The notes under the pieces were generated by a model. It had not been told where the DNA came from. It saw nothing but the letters and a program-made list of their open reading frames with translations, and searched no databases. 64,000 nt of DNA from Xylocopa sonorina (Eukaryota > Arthropoda > Insecta > Hymenoptera > Apidae): positions 1 through 64,000 of the forward strand of contig NW_027490260.1 of assembly GCF_050948175.1 (NCBI RefSeq). The letters run 5' to 3'. Position numbers and translations under genes: made by a program. This document shows, in pieces, positions 50,930-63,131 of this stretch (position 1 is the first letter of the stretch; each line of letters opens with the position of its first letter).

Positions 50930-53560
50930 TATCGCGTTTTAGGAAGCATTACAACTCTATTGCTCCGATACTTATACACCTGGAAACCATATTTCCTAGC
51001 AAGGAAGTGTGGTATTAACATTCGTTTGAAGTGTAGACGAGGAACACATATCACTTCGCAATGAATATCATACCTTATCATGAAACATAGGAGTGAGGTG
51101 CGATATCGCGTTTTAAACAGTATTAGAACTCTATTGCTACGATACGTAGATATCTGGAGACGCTATTTCCTAGCATGGAAGTGACGCATTTACATTCTTT
51201 TGAATTGAATACGAGGTATACATGACACTTCGCAATGAATATTGTATTTTATCATGAAACATAGAAATGATATGCGTTATCGTGTTTTAAGAAGCATTAG
51301 AACTCCATTGCTTCGATACGTGGTCTCCAGTAAACGCATTTCCTAGCAAGGAAGTTTGGCATTCACATTCCTTTGAAGTGTAGACGATGTATACATAACA
51401 CTTCGCAATGAATATTATATCTTATCACGAAACATAGAAATGAAATGCGACATCTCGTTTCAAGAAGCATTAGGACACTTTTGCTACGATACGCAGACAT
51501 CTGCAAACGCTATTTCCTAGCAAGGAATAGTCGCATTTACATTCTTTTGAAGTGAATACGAGGTATACATGACACTTCGCAATGAATATTATATCTTATC
51601 ACGAAACATAGAAATGAGATGCGATATCGCGATCTAAGAAGCATTAGAACCCTATTTCCTCGATGCGGAGATATTTGCAAACGCTATTTCCTAGCATGGA
51701 AGTGTCGCATTTACATTCTTTTGAAGTGAATTCGAGGTGTACGTGACACTTCGGAATGAATATTATAACATATCACGAAACATAGAAATGAGATGCGATA
51801 TCGCGATCTAAGAAGCATTAGAATTCTATTGCTACGATATGTAGGCATCTGCAAACGCTATTTCCTTTCAAGGAAGAGTCGCATTTACATTCTTTTGTAG
51901 TGAATACGAGGTATACATAACACTTCGCAATGAATATTATATCTGATCATGAAACATAGAAATGAGATGCGACATCGCGTATTGAGAAGCATTAGAACTC
52001 TATTGCTACGATACGTAGACATCTGCAAACAATATTTCCTAGCAAGGAGGTGTCGCATTTACATTCTTTTGAAGTGAATATGAGGTACACATAACACTCC
52101 ACAATGAATATTATATCTTATCACGAAACATTGAAGTGTAATGCGACATCTCGTTTTAAGAAGCATTAGAACTCTATTGCTACGATACGTAGACATCTGC
52201 AAACGCTATTTCCTAGCATGGAAGTGTCTTATTTACATTCTTTTGAAGTGAGTACCAGGTATACATAACACTCCAAAATGAATGTTATATCTGATCATGA
52301 AACATGGAAATGAGATGCGACATCGCATTTTGAGAAGCATTAGAACCCTATTGCTTCGATACGTAGACATCTGCAAACTCTATTTCCTACCAAGGAAATG
52401 TCGCACTTACATTCCATTGAAGTGAATACGAGGTATGCATAACATTACACATTGAATATTATATCTTATTACGAAACATAGAAATGAAATACGACATCTC
52501 GTTTTAAGAAGCATTAGAACTCTATTGCCTCGATGCCTAGACATCTGCAGACGCTATTTCCTAGCATGGAAGTGTCGCATTTACATTCTTTTGAAGTGAA
52601 TACGAGGTGTACATGACACTTCGCAATGAATATTATATCTTATCACGAAACCTAGAAATGGGATGCGATATCGCGATCTGAGAAGCATTAGAGCTCTAGT
52701 GCTACGATACGTAGGTTTCTGCAAACGCTATTTCCTAGTAAGCAATAGTCGCATTTACATTCTTTTGAAGTGAATACAAGGTATACATGACCATTCGCAA
52801 TGAATATTACATCTTATCACGAAACATAGAAATGAGATGCGATATCGCGATTTAAGAAGCATGAGAACTCTATTGCTTCGATACGTGGCCATCTGCAAAC
52901 GCTATTTCCTAGCAAGGAAGTGTTGCATTTACATTCTCTTGATGTGTAGACGAGAATACATGACACTTCGCAATGAATATTATATCTTATCATGGAAAAT
53001 AGAAATGAGATGCGATATCGCGTTTTGAGAAGCATTAGAACTCTATTGCTTCTATACGTAGACAACAGCAGACGCTATTTCCTAGCAAGGAAGTGTCGCA
53101 TTTACATTCATTTGAAGTGTATGCGAGGAATACATGACACTTCGCAATGAATATTATATCTTATCATGAAACATAGAAATATGATGCGGTATAGCGTTTT
53201 ACGAAGCATTACAACTCTATTGCTCCGATACATATACACCTGGAAACCATATTTCCTAGCAAGGAAGTGTGGCATTAACATTCGTTTGAAGTGTAGACGA
53301 GGAACACATATCACTTCGCAATGAATATCATACCTTATCATGAAACATAGGAGTGAGGTGCGATATCGCGTTTTCAACAGTATTAGAACTCTATTGCTAC
53401 GATACGTAGATATCTGGAGACGCTATTTCCTAGCAAGGAAGTGTCGCATTTACATTCTTCTGAAGTGAATACGAGGCATACATGACACTTCGCAATGAAT
53501 ATTGTATCTTATCATGAAACATAGCATTGAGATGCGATATCTCGTTTTAAGAAGCATTAG
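50930..53560 (-). repeat. 13-monomer spaced duplication in the inverted array
   Basis: A distinctive pair of monomers, with CACCTGGAAACCATATTTCC, GAGGAACACATATCACTTCG and TTAGAACTCTATTGCTACG after AACAGTA, occurs at 50,981 and 53,241 (TGGAAACCAT landmark). The offset is 2,260 bp, close to 13 x 174. Confidence 0.75.
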
Positions 53561-54120
53561 AACTCTATTGCTACGATACGTAGACATCTGCAAACTCTAT
53601 TTCCTACCAAGGAAATGTCGCACTTACATTCCATTGAAGTGAATACGAGGTATGCATAACATTACACATTGAATATTATATCTTATTACGAAACATAGAA
53701 ATGAAATACGACATCTCGTTTTAAGAAGCATTAGAACTCTATTGCTACGATACGTAGACATCTGCAAACGCTATTTCCTAGCAGGAAAGTGTCGCATTAA
53801 CATTGATTTGAAGTGAATACGAGGTATAGATGACACTTCGCAATGAGTATTATATCTTATCATGAAACATAGAAGAGAGATGCGATATCGCGTTTTAAGA
53901 AGCATTAGAACTCTATTGCCTCGATGCCTAGACATCTGCAGACGCTATTTCCTAGCATGGAAGTGTCGCATTTACATTCTTTTGAAGTGAATACGAGGTG
54001 TACATGACACTTCGCAATGAATATTATATCTTATCACGAAACCTAGAAATGGGATGCGATATCGCGATCTGAGAAGCATTAGAGCTCTAGTGCTACGATA
54101 AGTAGACATCTGCAAACGCT
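52370..54120 (-). repeat. Overlapping 7- and 8-monomer duplications
   Basis: A monomer with TATTTCCTACCAAGGAAATG lies at 52,381 and 53,598 (offset 1,217, seven monomers). The following pair with CGATGCCTAGACATCTGCAG lies at 52,531 and 53,922 (offset 1,391, eight monomers). The offset changes by one unit between the two markers, so one monomer was inserted after the duplication (about 53,745-53,905). Confidence 0.7.
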
Positions 54121-56824
54121 ATTTCCTAGCAAGCAATAGTCGCATTTACATTCTTTTGAAGTGAATACGAGGTATACATGACACTTCGCAATGAATATTA
54201 TATCTTATCACGAAACATAGAAATGAGATGCGATATCGCGATCTAAGAAGCATTAGAGCTCTATTGCTACGATACGTAGGCATCTGCAAACGCTATTTCC
54301 TACCAAGGAATAGTCGCATTTACATTCTATTGAAGAGAATACGAGGTATACATGACACTTCCCGATGAATATTGTATCTTATCATAAAACATAGAAGTGA
54401 GATGCGATATCGCGTTTTAAAAAGCATTCGAACTCTGTTGCCTCGACGCGTAGACATCTGCAGACGCTATTTCCTTGCATGGAAGTGTCGCATTTACATT
54501 CTTTTGAAGTGAATACGAGGTATACATGACAATTCGCAATTAATATTATATCATATCTTGAAACATAGAAGTGAAATGCGATTTCGCGTTTTAAGAAGCA
54601 TTAGAACTCTATGGTCTCGATGCGTAGACATCTGCAGACGCTATTTCCTAGCAAGGAATTGTCGCAGTTACATTCGTTTGGAGTGAATAGGAGGTATACA
54701 TGACTCTTCGCAATGAATATTATATCTTATCGTGAAACATAGAAGAGAGATGCGATATCGCGTTGTAAGAAGCATTAAAACTCTATGGCCTCGATGCGGA
54801 GACATCTGCAAACGCTATTTCCTAGCATGGAAGTGTCGCACTTACATTCTTTTGAAGTGAATACGAGGTGTGCATGACACATCGCAGGGAATATTATATC
54901 TTATCATGAAGCATAGAAATGAGATGCCATATCGCGTTTTGAGAAGCACTACAACTCTATTGCTACGATACGTAGGCATCTGCAAACGCTATTTCCTAGC
55001 AAGGAGTAGTCACATTTACATTCTTTTGAAGTGAATACGAGGTATACATGACACTTCCCAATGAATATTACATCTTATCATGAAACATAGAAGTGAGGTG
55101 CGATATCGCGTTCTAAGAAGCATTAGAGCTCTATGGCCTCGATGCGGAGACATCTGCAAACGGTATTTCCTAGCACGGAAGTGTCGCATTTACATTCTTT
55201 TGAAGTGAATACGAGGTATACATGACACGTCGCAATGAATATTATATCTTATCACGAAACATAGAAATGAGATGCGATATCAGGATATAAGAAGCATTAG
55301 AACTCTATTGCTGCGATACGTAAACATCTGCAAACGCTATATCCTAGCATGGAAGTGGCGCATTTACATTCTTCTGAAGTGAATACGAGGTATACATGAC
55401 ACTTCGCAATGAATATTATATCTTATCACGAAACATATAAATGAGATGCGATATCGCGATTTAAGTAGCATTAGAACGCTATTGCTACGAAACGTAGACA
55501 TCTGCAGACGCTATTTCCTAGCAAGGAATAGTCGCATTTACATTCTTTTGAAGTGAATATGATGTATACATGAAACTTCGGAATGAATATTATATCTTAT
55601 CACGAAAAATAGAAATGAGATGCGATATCGCGATTTAAGTAGCATTGGAACTCTATTGCTACGATACGTAGACATCTGAATACGCTATTTCCTAACAAGG
55701 AAGTGTCGCAGTGACATTCGTTTGGAGTGAATACGAGGTATACATAACATTTCGCAATGAATATTATATCTTATCACGAAACATAAAAATGAAATGCGAC
55801 ATCTCGTTTTAAGATGCATTAGGACCCTTTTGCTACGATAAGTAAACATCTGCAAACGATATTCCCAAGGAAGGAAACGTCGCATTTACATTCTTTTGAA
55901 GTGAATACGAGGTATACATGACTCTTCGCAATGAATATTATATCTCATCACGAAACATATAAATGAGATGCGATATCGCGTTTTAAGAAGCATTAGAACT
56001 CTATTGCTACGATACGTAGACATATGCAAACGCTATTTCCTAGCAAGGAATAGTCGCATTTACATTCGTTTGGAGTGAATACGAGGTATACATGACACTT
56101 CGTAATGAATATTATATCTTATCATGCAACATAAGAGAGAGATGCGATATCGCGCTTAAAGAAGCATTAGAACTCTATGGCCTCGATGCGGAGACATCTG
56201 CAAACGCTATTTCCTAGCACGGAGGTGTCGCACTTACACTCTTTTTAAGTGAATACGAGCTATACATGACACTTGGCAATGAATATTATATCTTATCACG
56301 AAACATATAGATGAGATGCGATATCGCGATTTAAGTAGCATTAGAACGCTGTTGCTACGATACGTAGACATCTGCAAACGCTATTTCCTAGCAAGCAATA
56401 GTCGCACTTACTTTCTTTTGAAGTGAATACGAGGTGTACATGACACTTCGCAATGAACATTATATCTTATCACGAAACATAGAAATGAGATGCGATATCG
56501 CGATTTAAGTAGCATTAGAACCCTTTTGCTACGATACGTAGACATCTGAATACGCTATCTCCTAGCAAGGCAGTGTCGCATTTACATTCGTTTGGAGAGA
56601 AGAGGAGGTATATATGACACTTCGCAATGAATATTATATCTTATCATGAAACACAGAAGAGAGATTCTAGATCGCGTTGTAAGAAGCATTAGATCCCTAT
56701 TACCTCGATGCGCAGATATCTGCAAACGCTATTTCCTAGCATGGAAGTGTCGCATTTACATTCTTTTGAAGTGAATACGAGGTGTACATGACACTTCGCA
56801 ATGAATATTATTTCTTATCACGAA

Positions 56825-59690
56825 ACGTAGAAATGAGTTGCGATATCGCGATTTAAGTAGCATTACAACTCTATTGCTACGATACGTGGACATCTGAATA
56901 CGCTATTTCCTAGCAAGAAAGTGTCGCATTTACAATCGTTTGGAGTGTTTGCGAGGTATACATGACACTTCGCAATGAATATTATATCTCATCATGAAAC
57001 ATAGAAGTCAGATGCGATATCGCGTTTTAAGAGGCATTAGAAATCTATTGCCACGATACGTAGACATTTGCAAACGCTATTTCCTAGCACGGAAGTGTAG
57101 CATTTACATTCTTTTGAAACGAATACGAGGTATACATAGCACTTCGCAATGAATATTATATCTTATCATGAAACATAGATATGAGATGCGATATCCCGTC
57201 TTAAAAAGCATTAGAACTCTATTGCTACGGTACGTAGACATCTGCAAACGCTACTTCCTAGCAAGGAAGTGTCGCATTTACATTCTTTTGAAGTGAATAC
57301 GAGGTATACATATCACTCCACAATGCATATTATATCTTATCATGAAACATAGAAACGAGATGCGATATCGCGATATATGAAGCATTATAACTCTATTGCC
57401 ACGATACGTAGACATTTGCAAACGCTATTTCCTAGCAAGCAATAGTCGCATTTACATTCTTTTGAAGTGAATACGAGGTGTACATGACACTTTGCAATGA
57501 ATATTATATCTTATCACGAAACGTAGAAATGAGTTGCGATATCGCGATTTAAGTAGCATTAGAACTCTATCGCTACGATACGTGGACATCTGAATACGCT
57601 ATTTCCTAGCAAGGAAGTGTCGCATTTACAATCGTTTGGAGTGTTTGCGGGGTATACATGACACTTCGCAATGAATATTATATGTTATCATGAAACATAG
57701 GAGAGAGATGCGATATCGCGTTTCAAGCAGCATTAGAACTCTATGGCCTCGATGCGGAGACATCTGCAAACTCTATTTCCTAGCAAGCAGTAGTCGCATT
57801 ATATACTTTTGAAGTGAATACGAGGTATTCATGACACTTCGCAATGAATATTATATCTTATCACGAAACATAGAAATGAGAAGCGATATCGTGATTTAAG
57901 TAGCATTAGAACTCTATTGCTACGATACGTAGACATCTGAATACGCTATTTCCTAGCATGGAAGTGTCGCATTTCCATTCTTTTGGAGTGAATACGAGGT
58001 ATACATGACACTTCGCAATGAATATTATATCTTATCACGAAACATATAAATGAGATGCGATATCGCGATTTAAGTAGCATTAGAACGCTGTTTCTACGAT
58101 ACGTAGACATCTGCAAACGCTATTTCCTAGCAAGCAATAGTCGCATTTACATTCTTTTGAAGTGAATACGATGTATACATGACACTTCGCAATGAATATT
58201 ATATCTTATCATGAAACATAGAAGAGAGATGCGATATCGCGTTTTAAGAAGCATTAGAACGATATTGCTACGATACGTAGACGTCTGCAAACGCTATTTC
58301 CTAGCGAAAAATAGTCGCAATTGCATTCTTTTGAAGTGAATACCAGGTATACATGATACTTCGCAATGAATATTATATCTTATCACGAAACATATAAATG
58401 AGGTGTCATATCGCGATATAAGTAGCATTAGAACGCTATTGCTACGATACGTAGACATCTGAATACGCTATTTCCTAGCAAGCAGTAGTCGCATTTACAT
58501 TCTTTTGAAGTGAATACGTGGTATACATGACACTTCGCAATGAATATTATATCTTATCATGAAACCTAAAAGTGAGATGCGATATCATGTTTTTAGAAGC
58601 ATTAGAACTCTATCGCTTCGATGCGTAGACATCTGCTGACACTATTTCCTAGCAAGGAAGTGTCGCATTTACATACGTTTGGAGAGAATTCGAGGAATAC
58701 ATGACACTTCGCAATGAATATTATATCTTATCATGAAGCATAGAAATGAGATGCGATATCGCATTTTGAGAAGCATTGGAACTCTATTGCTACGATACGT
58801 AGACATCTGCAAACGCTATTTCCGAGCAAGGAAGATTCGCATTTACATTTTTTTGAAGTGAATACGAGGTACACATGACACTTCGCAAAGAACATTATAT
58901 ATTATCACGAAACATAGAAGAGAGATGCGATATCGTGTTTTAAGTAGCATTAGAATTCTATTGCTACGATACGTAGACATCTGCAAACGCTATTTCCTAG
59001 CAAGCAATAGTCGCATTTACATTCTTTTGAAGTGAATACGAGGTGTACATGACACTTCGCAATGAATATTATATCTTATCACGAAACACAGAAATGAGAT
59101 GCGATATCGCGATTTAAGTAGCATTAGAACTCTATTGCTACGATACGTAGACATCTGAAAACGCCATTTCCTAGCAAGGAAGTGTCGCATTTACATTCGT
59201 TTGGAGAGAATACGAGGTATACATTACACTTCGCAATGAATATTATATCTTTTCATGAAACATAGGGGAGAGATGCGATGTCGCGTTCTAAGAAGCATTA
59301 GAACTCTATGGCCTCGATGCGGAGACATCTGCAGACGCTATTTCCTAGCAAGGAAGTGTCGCATTTACATTCTTTTGAAGTGAATACGAGGTGTACATGA
59401 CACTTCGCAATGAATATTATATCTTATCACGAAACGTAGAAATGAGTTGCGATATCGCGATTTAAGTAGCATTAGAACTCTATCGCTACGATACGTGGAC
59501 ATCTGAATACGCTATCTCATAGCAAGGAAGTGTCGCATTTACAATCGTTTGGAGTGTTTGCGAGGTATACATGACACTTCGCAATGAATATTATATGTTA
59601 TCATGAAACATAGGAGAGAGATGCGATATCGCGTTTCAAGCAGCATTAGAACACTATGGGCTCGATGCGGAGACATCTGAAAACGCTATT
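56825..59690 (-). repeat. 4- and 11-monomer spaced copies in the inverted array
   Basis: The landmark ACGTAGAAATGAGTTGCGAT occurs at 56,825, 57,521 and 59,434, offsets of 696 (exactly four monomers) and 1,913 bp (11 monomers). The last two share the next unit with GTTATCATGAAACATAGGAG and GCGTTTCAAGCAGCATT. This is a local three-copy family. Confidence 0.75.
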
Positions 59691-61623
59691 TCCTAGCAAG
59701 GAAGATTCGCATTTACATTCTTTTGAAGTGAATACGAGGTATACATGACACTTCGCAATGAACATTATATCTTATCATGTAACATATAAGTGAGATTCGA
59801 TATCGCGTCTTAAGAAGCATTAGAACCCTATTGCCTCGATGTGGAGATATCTGCAAACGCTATTTCCTAGCATGGAAGCGTCGCATTTACATTCTTTTGA
59901 AGTGAATTCGAGGTATACATGACACTTCGCAATGAATATTATATCTTATCACGAAACATAGGAATGAGATGCGATATCGCGATCTAAGAAGCATTAGAAC
60001 ACTATTGCTACGATACTCAGGCATCTGCAAACGCTATTTCCTAGCAAGGAAGTGTCGCATTTACATTCATTTGAAGTGTATGCGAGGTATACATGACACT
60101 TCGCATTGAACATTATATCTAATCATGAAACGTAGAATCGGGATTCGATATGGCCTTTTGAGGAGCATTAGAACTCCACTGCTACAATACGTAGACATCT
60201 GCAGACGATATTTCCTAGCAAGGAAGTGTTGCATTTACATTCCTTCGAAGTAAATACGAGGTATACATGACACTTCGCAATGAATATTATATCTTATCAT
60301 GAAACATAGAAATGAGTTGCGATATCTCGTTTTAAGAAGCATTAGAACTCTATCGCTTCGATACGTAGACATCTGCCAACGCTAGCACGGAAATGTCGCA
60401 TTTGCACTCATTTGAAGTGAAGACGAGTTATACATGACACTTCGCAATGAATATTATATCCTATCATGAAACATAGAAGTGAGATGCTATTTGTCGTTTT
60501 CTGAAGCATTAGAACACTATTGCTTCGATGCGTAGACTTCTACAAACGCTAATTCCTAGCAGGGAAGTGTTTCATTGACATTCATTTGTTGTGTATGCGA
60601 AGTATACATGACACTTCGCAATGAATATTATATCATATCATGAAACATAGGAATGAGATGCGGTATCTCGTTTTAAGAAGCATTATAACACTATTGCTTC
60701 GATACGTAGACATCCGCCAACGCTACTTCCTAGCAAGGAAGTATCGCATTTACATTCTTTTGAAGTGAATGCGAGGTATACATAAACTTGCACAATGAAT
60801 ACTATATCTTATCATGAATCATAGAAATGAGATGCGATATCGTGATATAAGAAGCATTAGAACTCTATTGCTTCGATACCTAGACATCTGCAAACGCTAT
60901 TTCCTAGCAAGGAATTGTCGCATTTACATTCATTTGAAGTGAATACGAGGGATACATAACACTCCACAATGAATATTATATCTAATCATGAAACGTAGAA
61001 ATGAGATGCGATATCGCGATGTAAGAAGCATTACAAATCTATTGCTTCGATACGTTGATATCTGCAGACGCTACTTCCCAGCAAGGAGGTGTCGTATTTA
61101 CATTCCATTGAAGTGAATACGAGGTATACGTATCACTGCACAATGAATAGTATATCTTATCATGAAACGTAGAAATGAGATGCGATATCGCGATATAAGA
61201 AGTATTAGAACTCTATTGCTTGGATATGTATACATGTGCAAGCGCTATTTCCTAGCAAGAAAGTGTCGCATTTACATTCTTTTGAAGTGAATACGAGGTA
61301 TACATGACACTTCGCAATGAATATTATATCTTATCATGAAACATTGAAATGAGATGCAATATCGCGTTTTAAGAAGCGTCAGAACTCTATTGCCCCGATA
61401 CGTAGACATATGCAAATTCTATTTCCTATAGAAAGGGAGTGTCTCATTTACATTAATATGAAGTGTATGCGAGGTATAAGTGACACTTCGCAATGGATAT
61501 TATATCATTTCATGAAACATAGAAATGAGATGCGATATCGCGTTATAAGAAGCATTAGAACTCTATTGCTACGATACGTAGGTATCTGGAGACGCTATTT
61601 CCTAGAAAGGAAGTGTCGCATTT

Positions 61624-61965
61624 TGTGCGCACCCCCTCCTCGCACCCCCCAGCATCAACCCCTGGACGCATGCAACCAGCCAAACTCGCCTGCAGAACCA
61701 GCAACTGGATGTGTTCGCGCGCGCATACCTGCACGCGCTCACTCACACCGAGTTCCGCTGCCTCACTCGCACCGCCGAGTATACCTGTCTCGCTCGTACT
61801 GGGCACCAGTGTCTCACTCCCACCACCGAGTATACCTGTCTCGCCCGCACCAAGGACGGGCAGCCCTATCTCCCTCGCACCGAGGATTCCGTCCTGCAGG
61901 AAGACGTAGCCGCAGCCCATCGCCTGAATGGGGTCTTTTCCAATTCCGGGAACAGGATCTGCTAG
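61624..61965. other. GC-rich insert with degenerate 24-27 bp repeats
   Basis: Starts abruptly with TGTGCGCACC after the inverted satellite. At about 61,745-61,875 the word CGAGTATACCTGTCTCGC occurs at 61,776 and 61,827 (51 bp apart). Related half-units (CGAGTTCCGCTGCCTCACTC, CACCAGTGTCTCACTCC) give a 24-27 bp sub-period. Four open frames overlap here on both strands, including a 121-codon minus frame and a 191-codon plus frame that begins in satellite. That many overlapping frames reflect GC-rich repeats rather than coding. The origin is unknown. Confidence 0.5.
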
Positions 61966-62570
61966 AACCTATATATTACTTCTAAGCTAGGACATACATA
62001 CCATATCATGACGCATATATAAGAATTCCTAGATCTAAGTTACACTAAGTAAGATGCGTCCGGCCAGCGGCATGCGCCGCTAACCCCACCATGAGCCGCG
62101 GGTCCCCACTCGCTAGACCGCGCGCTCTCCGCCTCGAGACGCGAGTCCCACACTCGCGGGACCGCGATCTCCCTACCACGAGCGTCCGCGACCGTAGCGC
62201 CCCGCGAACCGAGTAGGTCAGAGACGCGTCTCCAGAGCACACACTCTGACTCGAGATCTCCTACCGAGGAGTCGAAACCTCTAGTTCTAGATCGTTAGCC
62301 ACCTCAATGTGGAGTTCAGGCATCGTATTTCTATTTCCATTTTAACTTAGTCTTAGACTTAGAATAGTTCCAGTTCTTGTATACTTTAAACCTAGAATAT
62401 ATTTTATTTTTACTATTACTATATCCAAGTACAAGTTCTTTTAGCAAGTCTACTATTTCCACTTCCATTAATTTTATCAAGTGTTTATAATACTAGTTCT
62501 ACTTTTAACATTACATTTAACTACGAATTCTTCCACGGGTTCTTCCATACAACTGGGGTTGATCTTCATC
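61966..62570. other. Possible LTR-type sequence, unidentified
   Basis: Holds a TATATAAG box (62,016-62,023), a GC-rich stretch full of short hairpins (62,050-62,270, for example CTCCTACCGAGGAG), then an AT-rich stretch. CCATACA at about 62,546-62,552 is followed by ACTGGGGTTGATC. With the TG at 61,624 this could be a ~930 bp LTR (TG...CA) followed by TGG. The TGGGG word does not match a primer site I know, so this is only a suggestion. Confidence 0.22.
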
Positions 62571-63131
62571 AAATTGAAGGAGTATAGAAATCGGCTTTGT
62601 GACGTTGAGACCGCCGATTACCTTTCAGATCTTAGTCGAAAGTACAGAAAAACCTGGTGAATGAATCGTGCTTCCGGTTTGCGAAGAACGCGACGTGCGA
62701 GTAGGAAGAATTTCATACGATCACTTGTGCGTGAATATTTGGAGGGCGTTCCGAGAGTTCTCGTATACCAGCGACCTGCCTTCGCACCAGCCCAGAAGCC
62801 GCTTTTCGAAGCGACCGTCGACGCTTCCGATCCAGACACCACGACGCATCACGCCGATTCTGCCACATTCAGCATTATCGCTGAATTCCGACCGCCGTTC
62901 TCCTCTTCGCTGGCGACTGATCGAGATTTCCGTAGCAGCCAACCGAACGAAATCCGCTACGATCCCAGCGAAAGATCCTCCACTCTGTTTCTACGTACAA
63001 ATCGAGAGAGAAGTCATCGAAAGGTAGGGTCAAATTGTCGGACACGGTCTTAACGCGTTCCAGCGGACCGAATTACCGAAAAATAGGCTCGTGTCGTAAA
63101 GCCTCCGGAGCAACGGAAAATAGTTTCACCG
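62571..63131. other. GC-rich stretch with overlapping frames, no gene called
   Basis: Composition is much more GC-rich and less repetitive than the satellite. Frames of 130 and 119 codons (62,661-63,053 and 62,668-63,027, plus) and 74 and 73 codons (minus) overlap, and none shows a domain I recognise. A donor-like AAAG|GTAGGG lies at 63,022-63,027. It could be an untranslated exon or the leader of a retroelement. It ends abruptly in satellite at about 63,132. Confidence 0.3.

Larger units (their letters stand above)
50054..61623 (-). repeat. Inverted satellite array (~66 monomers)
   Basis: The same 174-bp family in reverse complement (CATTTACATTCTTTTGAAGTG, then CGCAATGAATATTATATCTT). Its monomers are mainly the types found at 35-44 kb in the plus array: CCTAGCAAGCAATAGTCGC (inverse of GACTATTGCTTGCTAGG) and CATCTGAATACGC (inverse of GCGTATTCAGATG). 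Both ends are abrupt. The left end goes straight into a good monomer at GATGCGGTATCGCG; the right end stops within GTGTCGCATTT. No HOR like that at 1-25 kb is seen. No gene; minus-strand frames of 60-89 codons are satellite read-through. Confidence 0.95.

Noticed and set aside
61410..61985. 191-codon plus-strand frame
   Set aside because: It starts in inverted satellite and runs into the GC-rich island, so it spans a junction of unrelated sequences. Other frames of similar length overlap it.
62040..63053. Overlapping frames of 65-130 codons in the second island
   Set aside because: Several frames on both strands are open at once because stops are rare in GC-rich DNA. None shows a recognisable motif.
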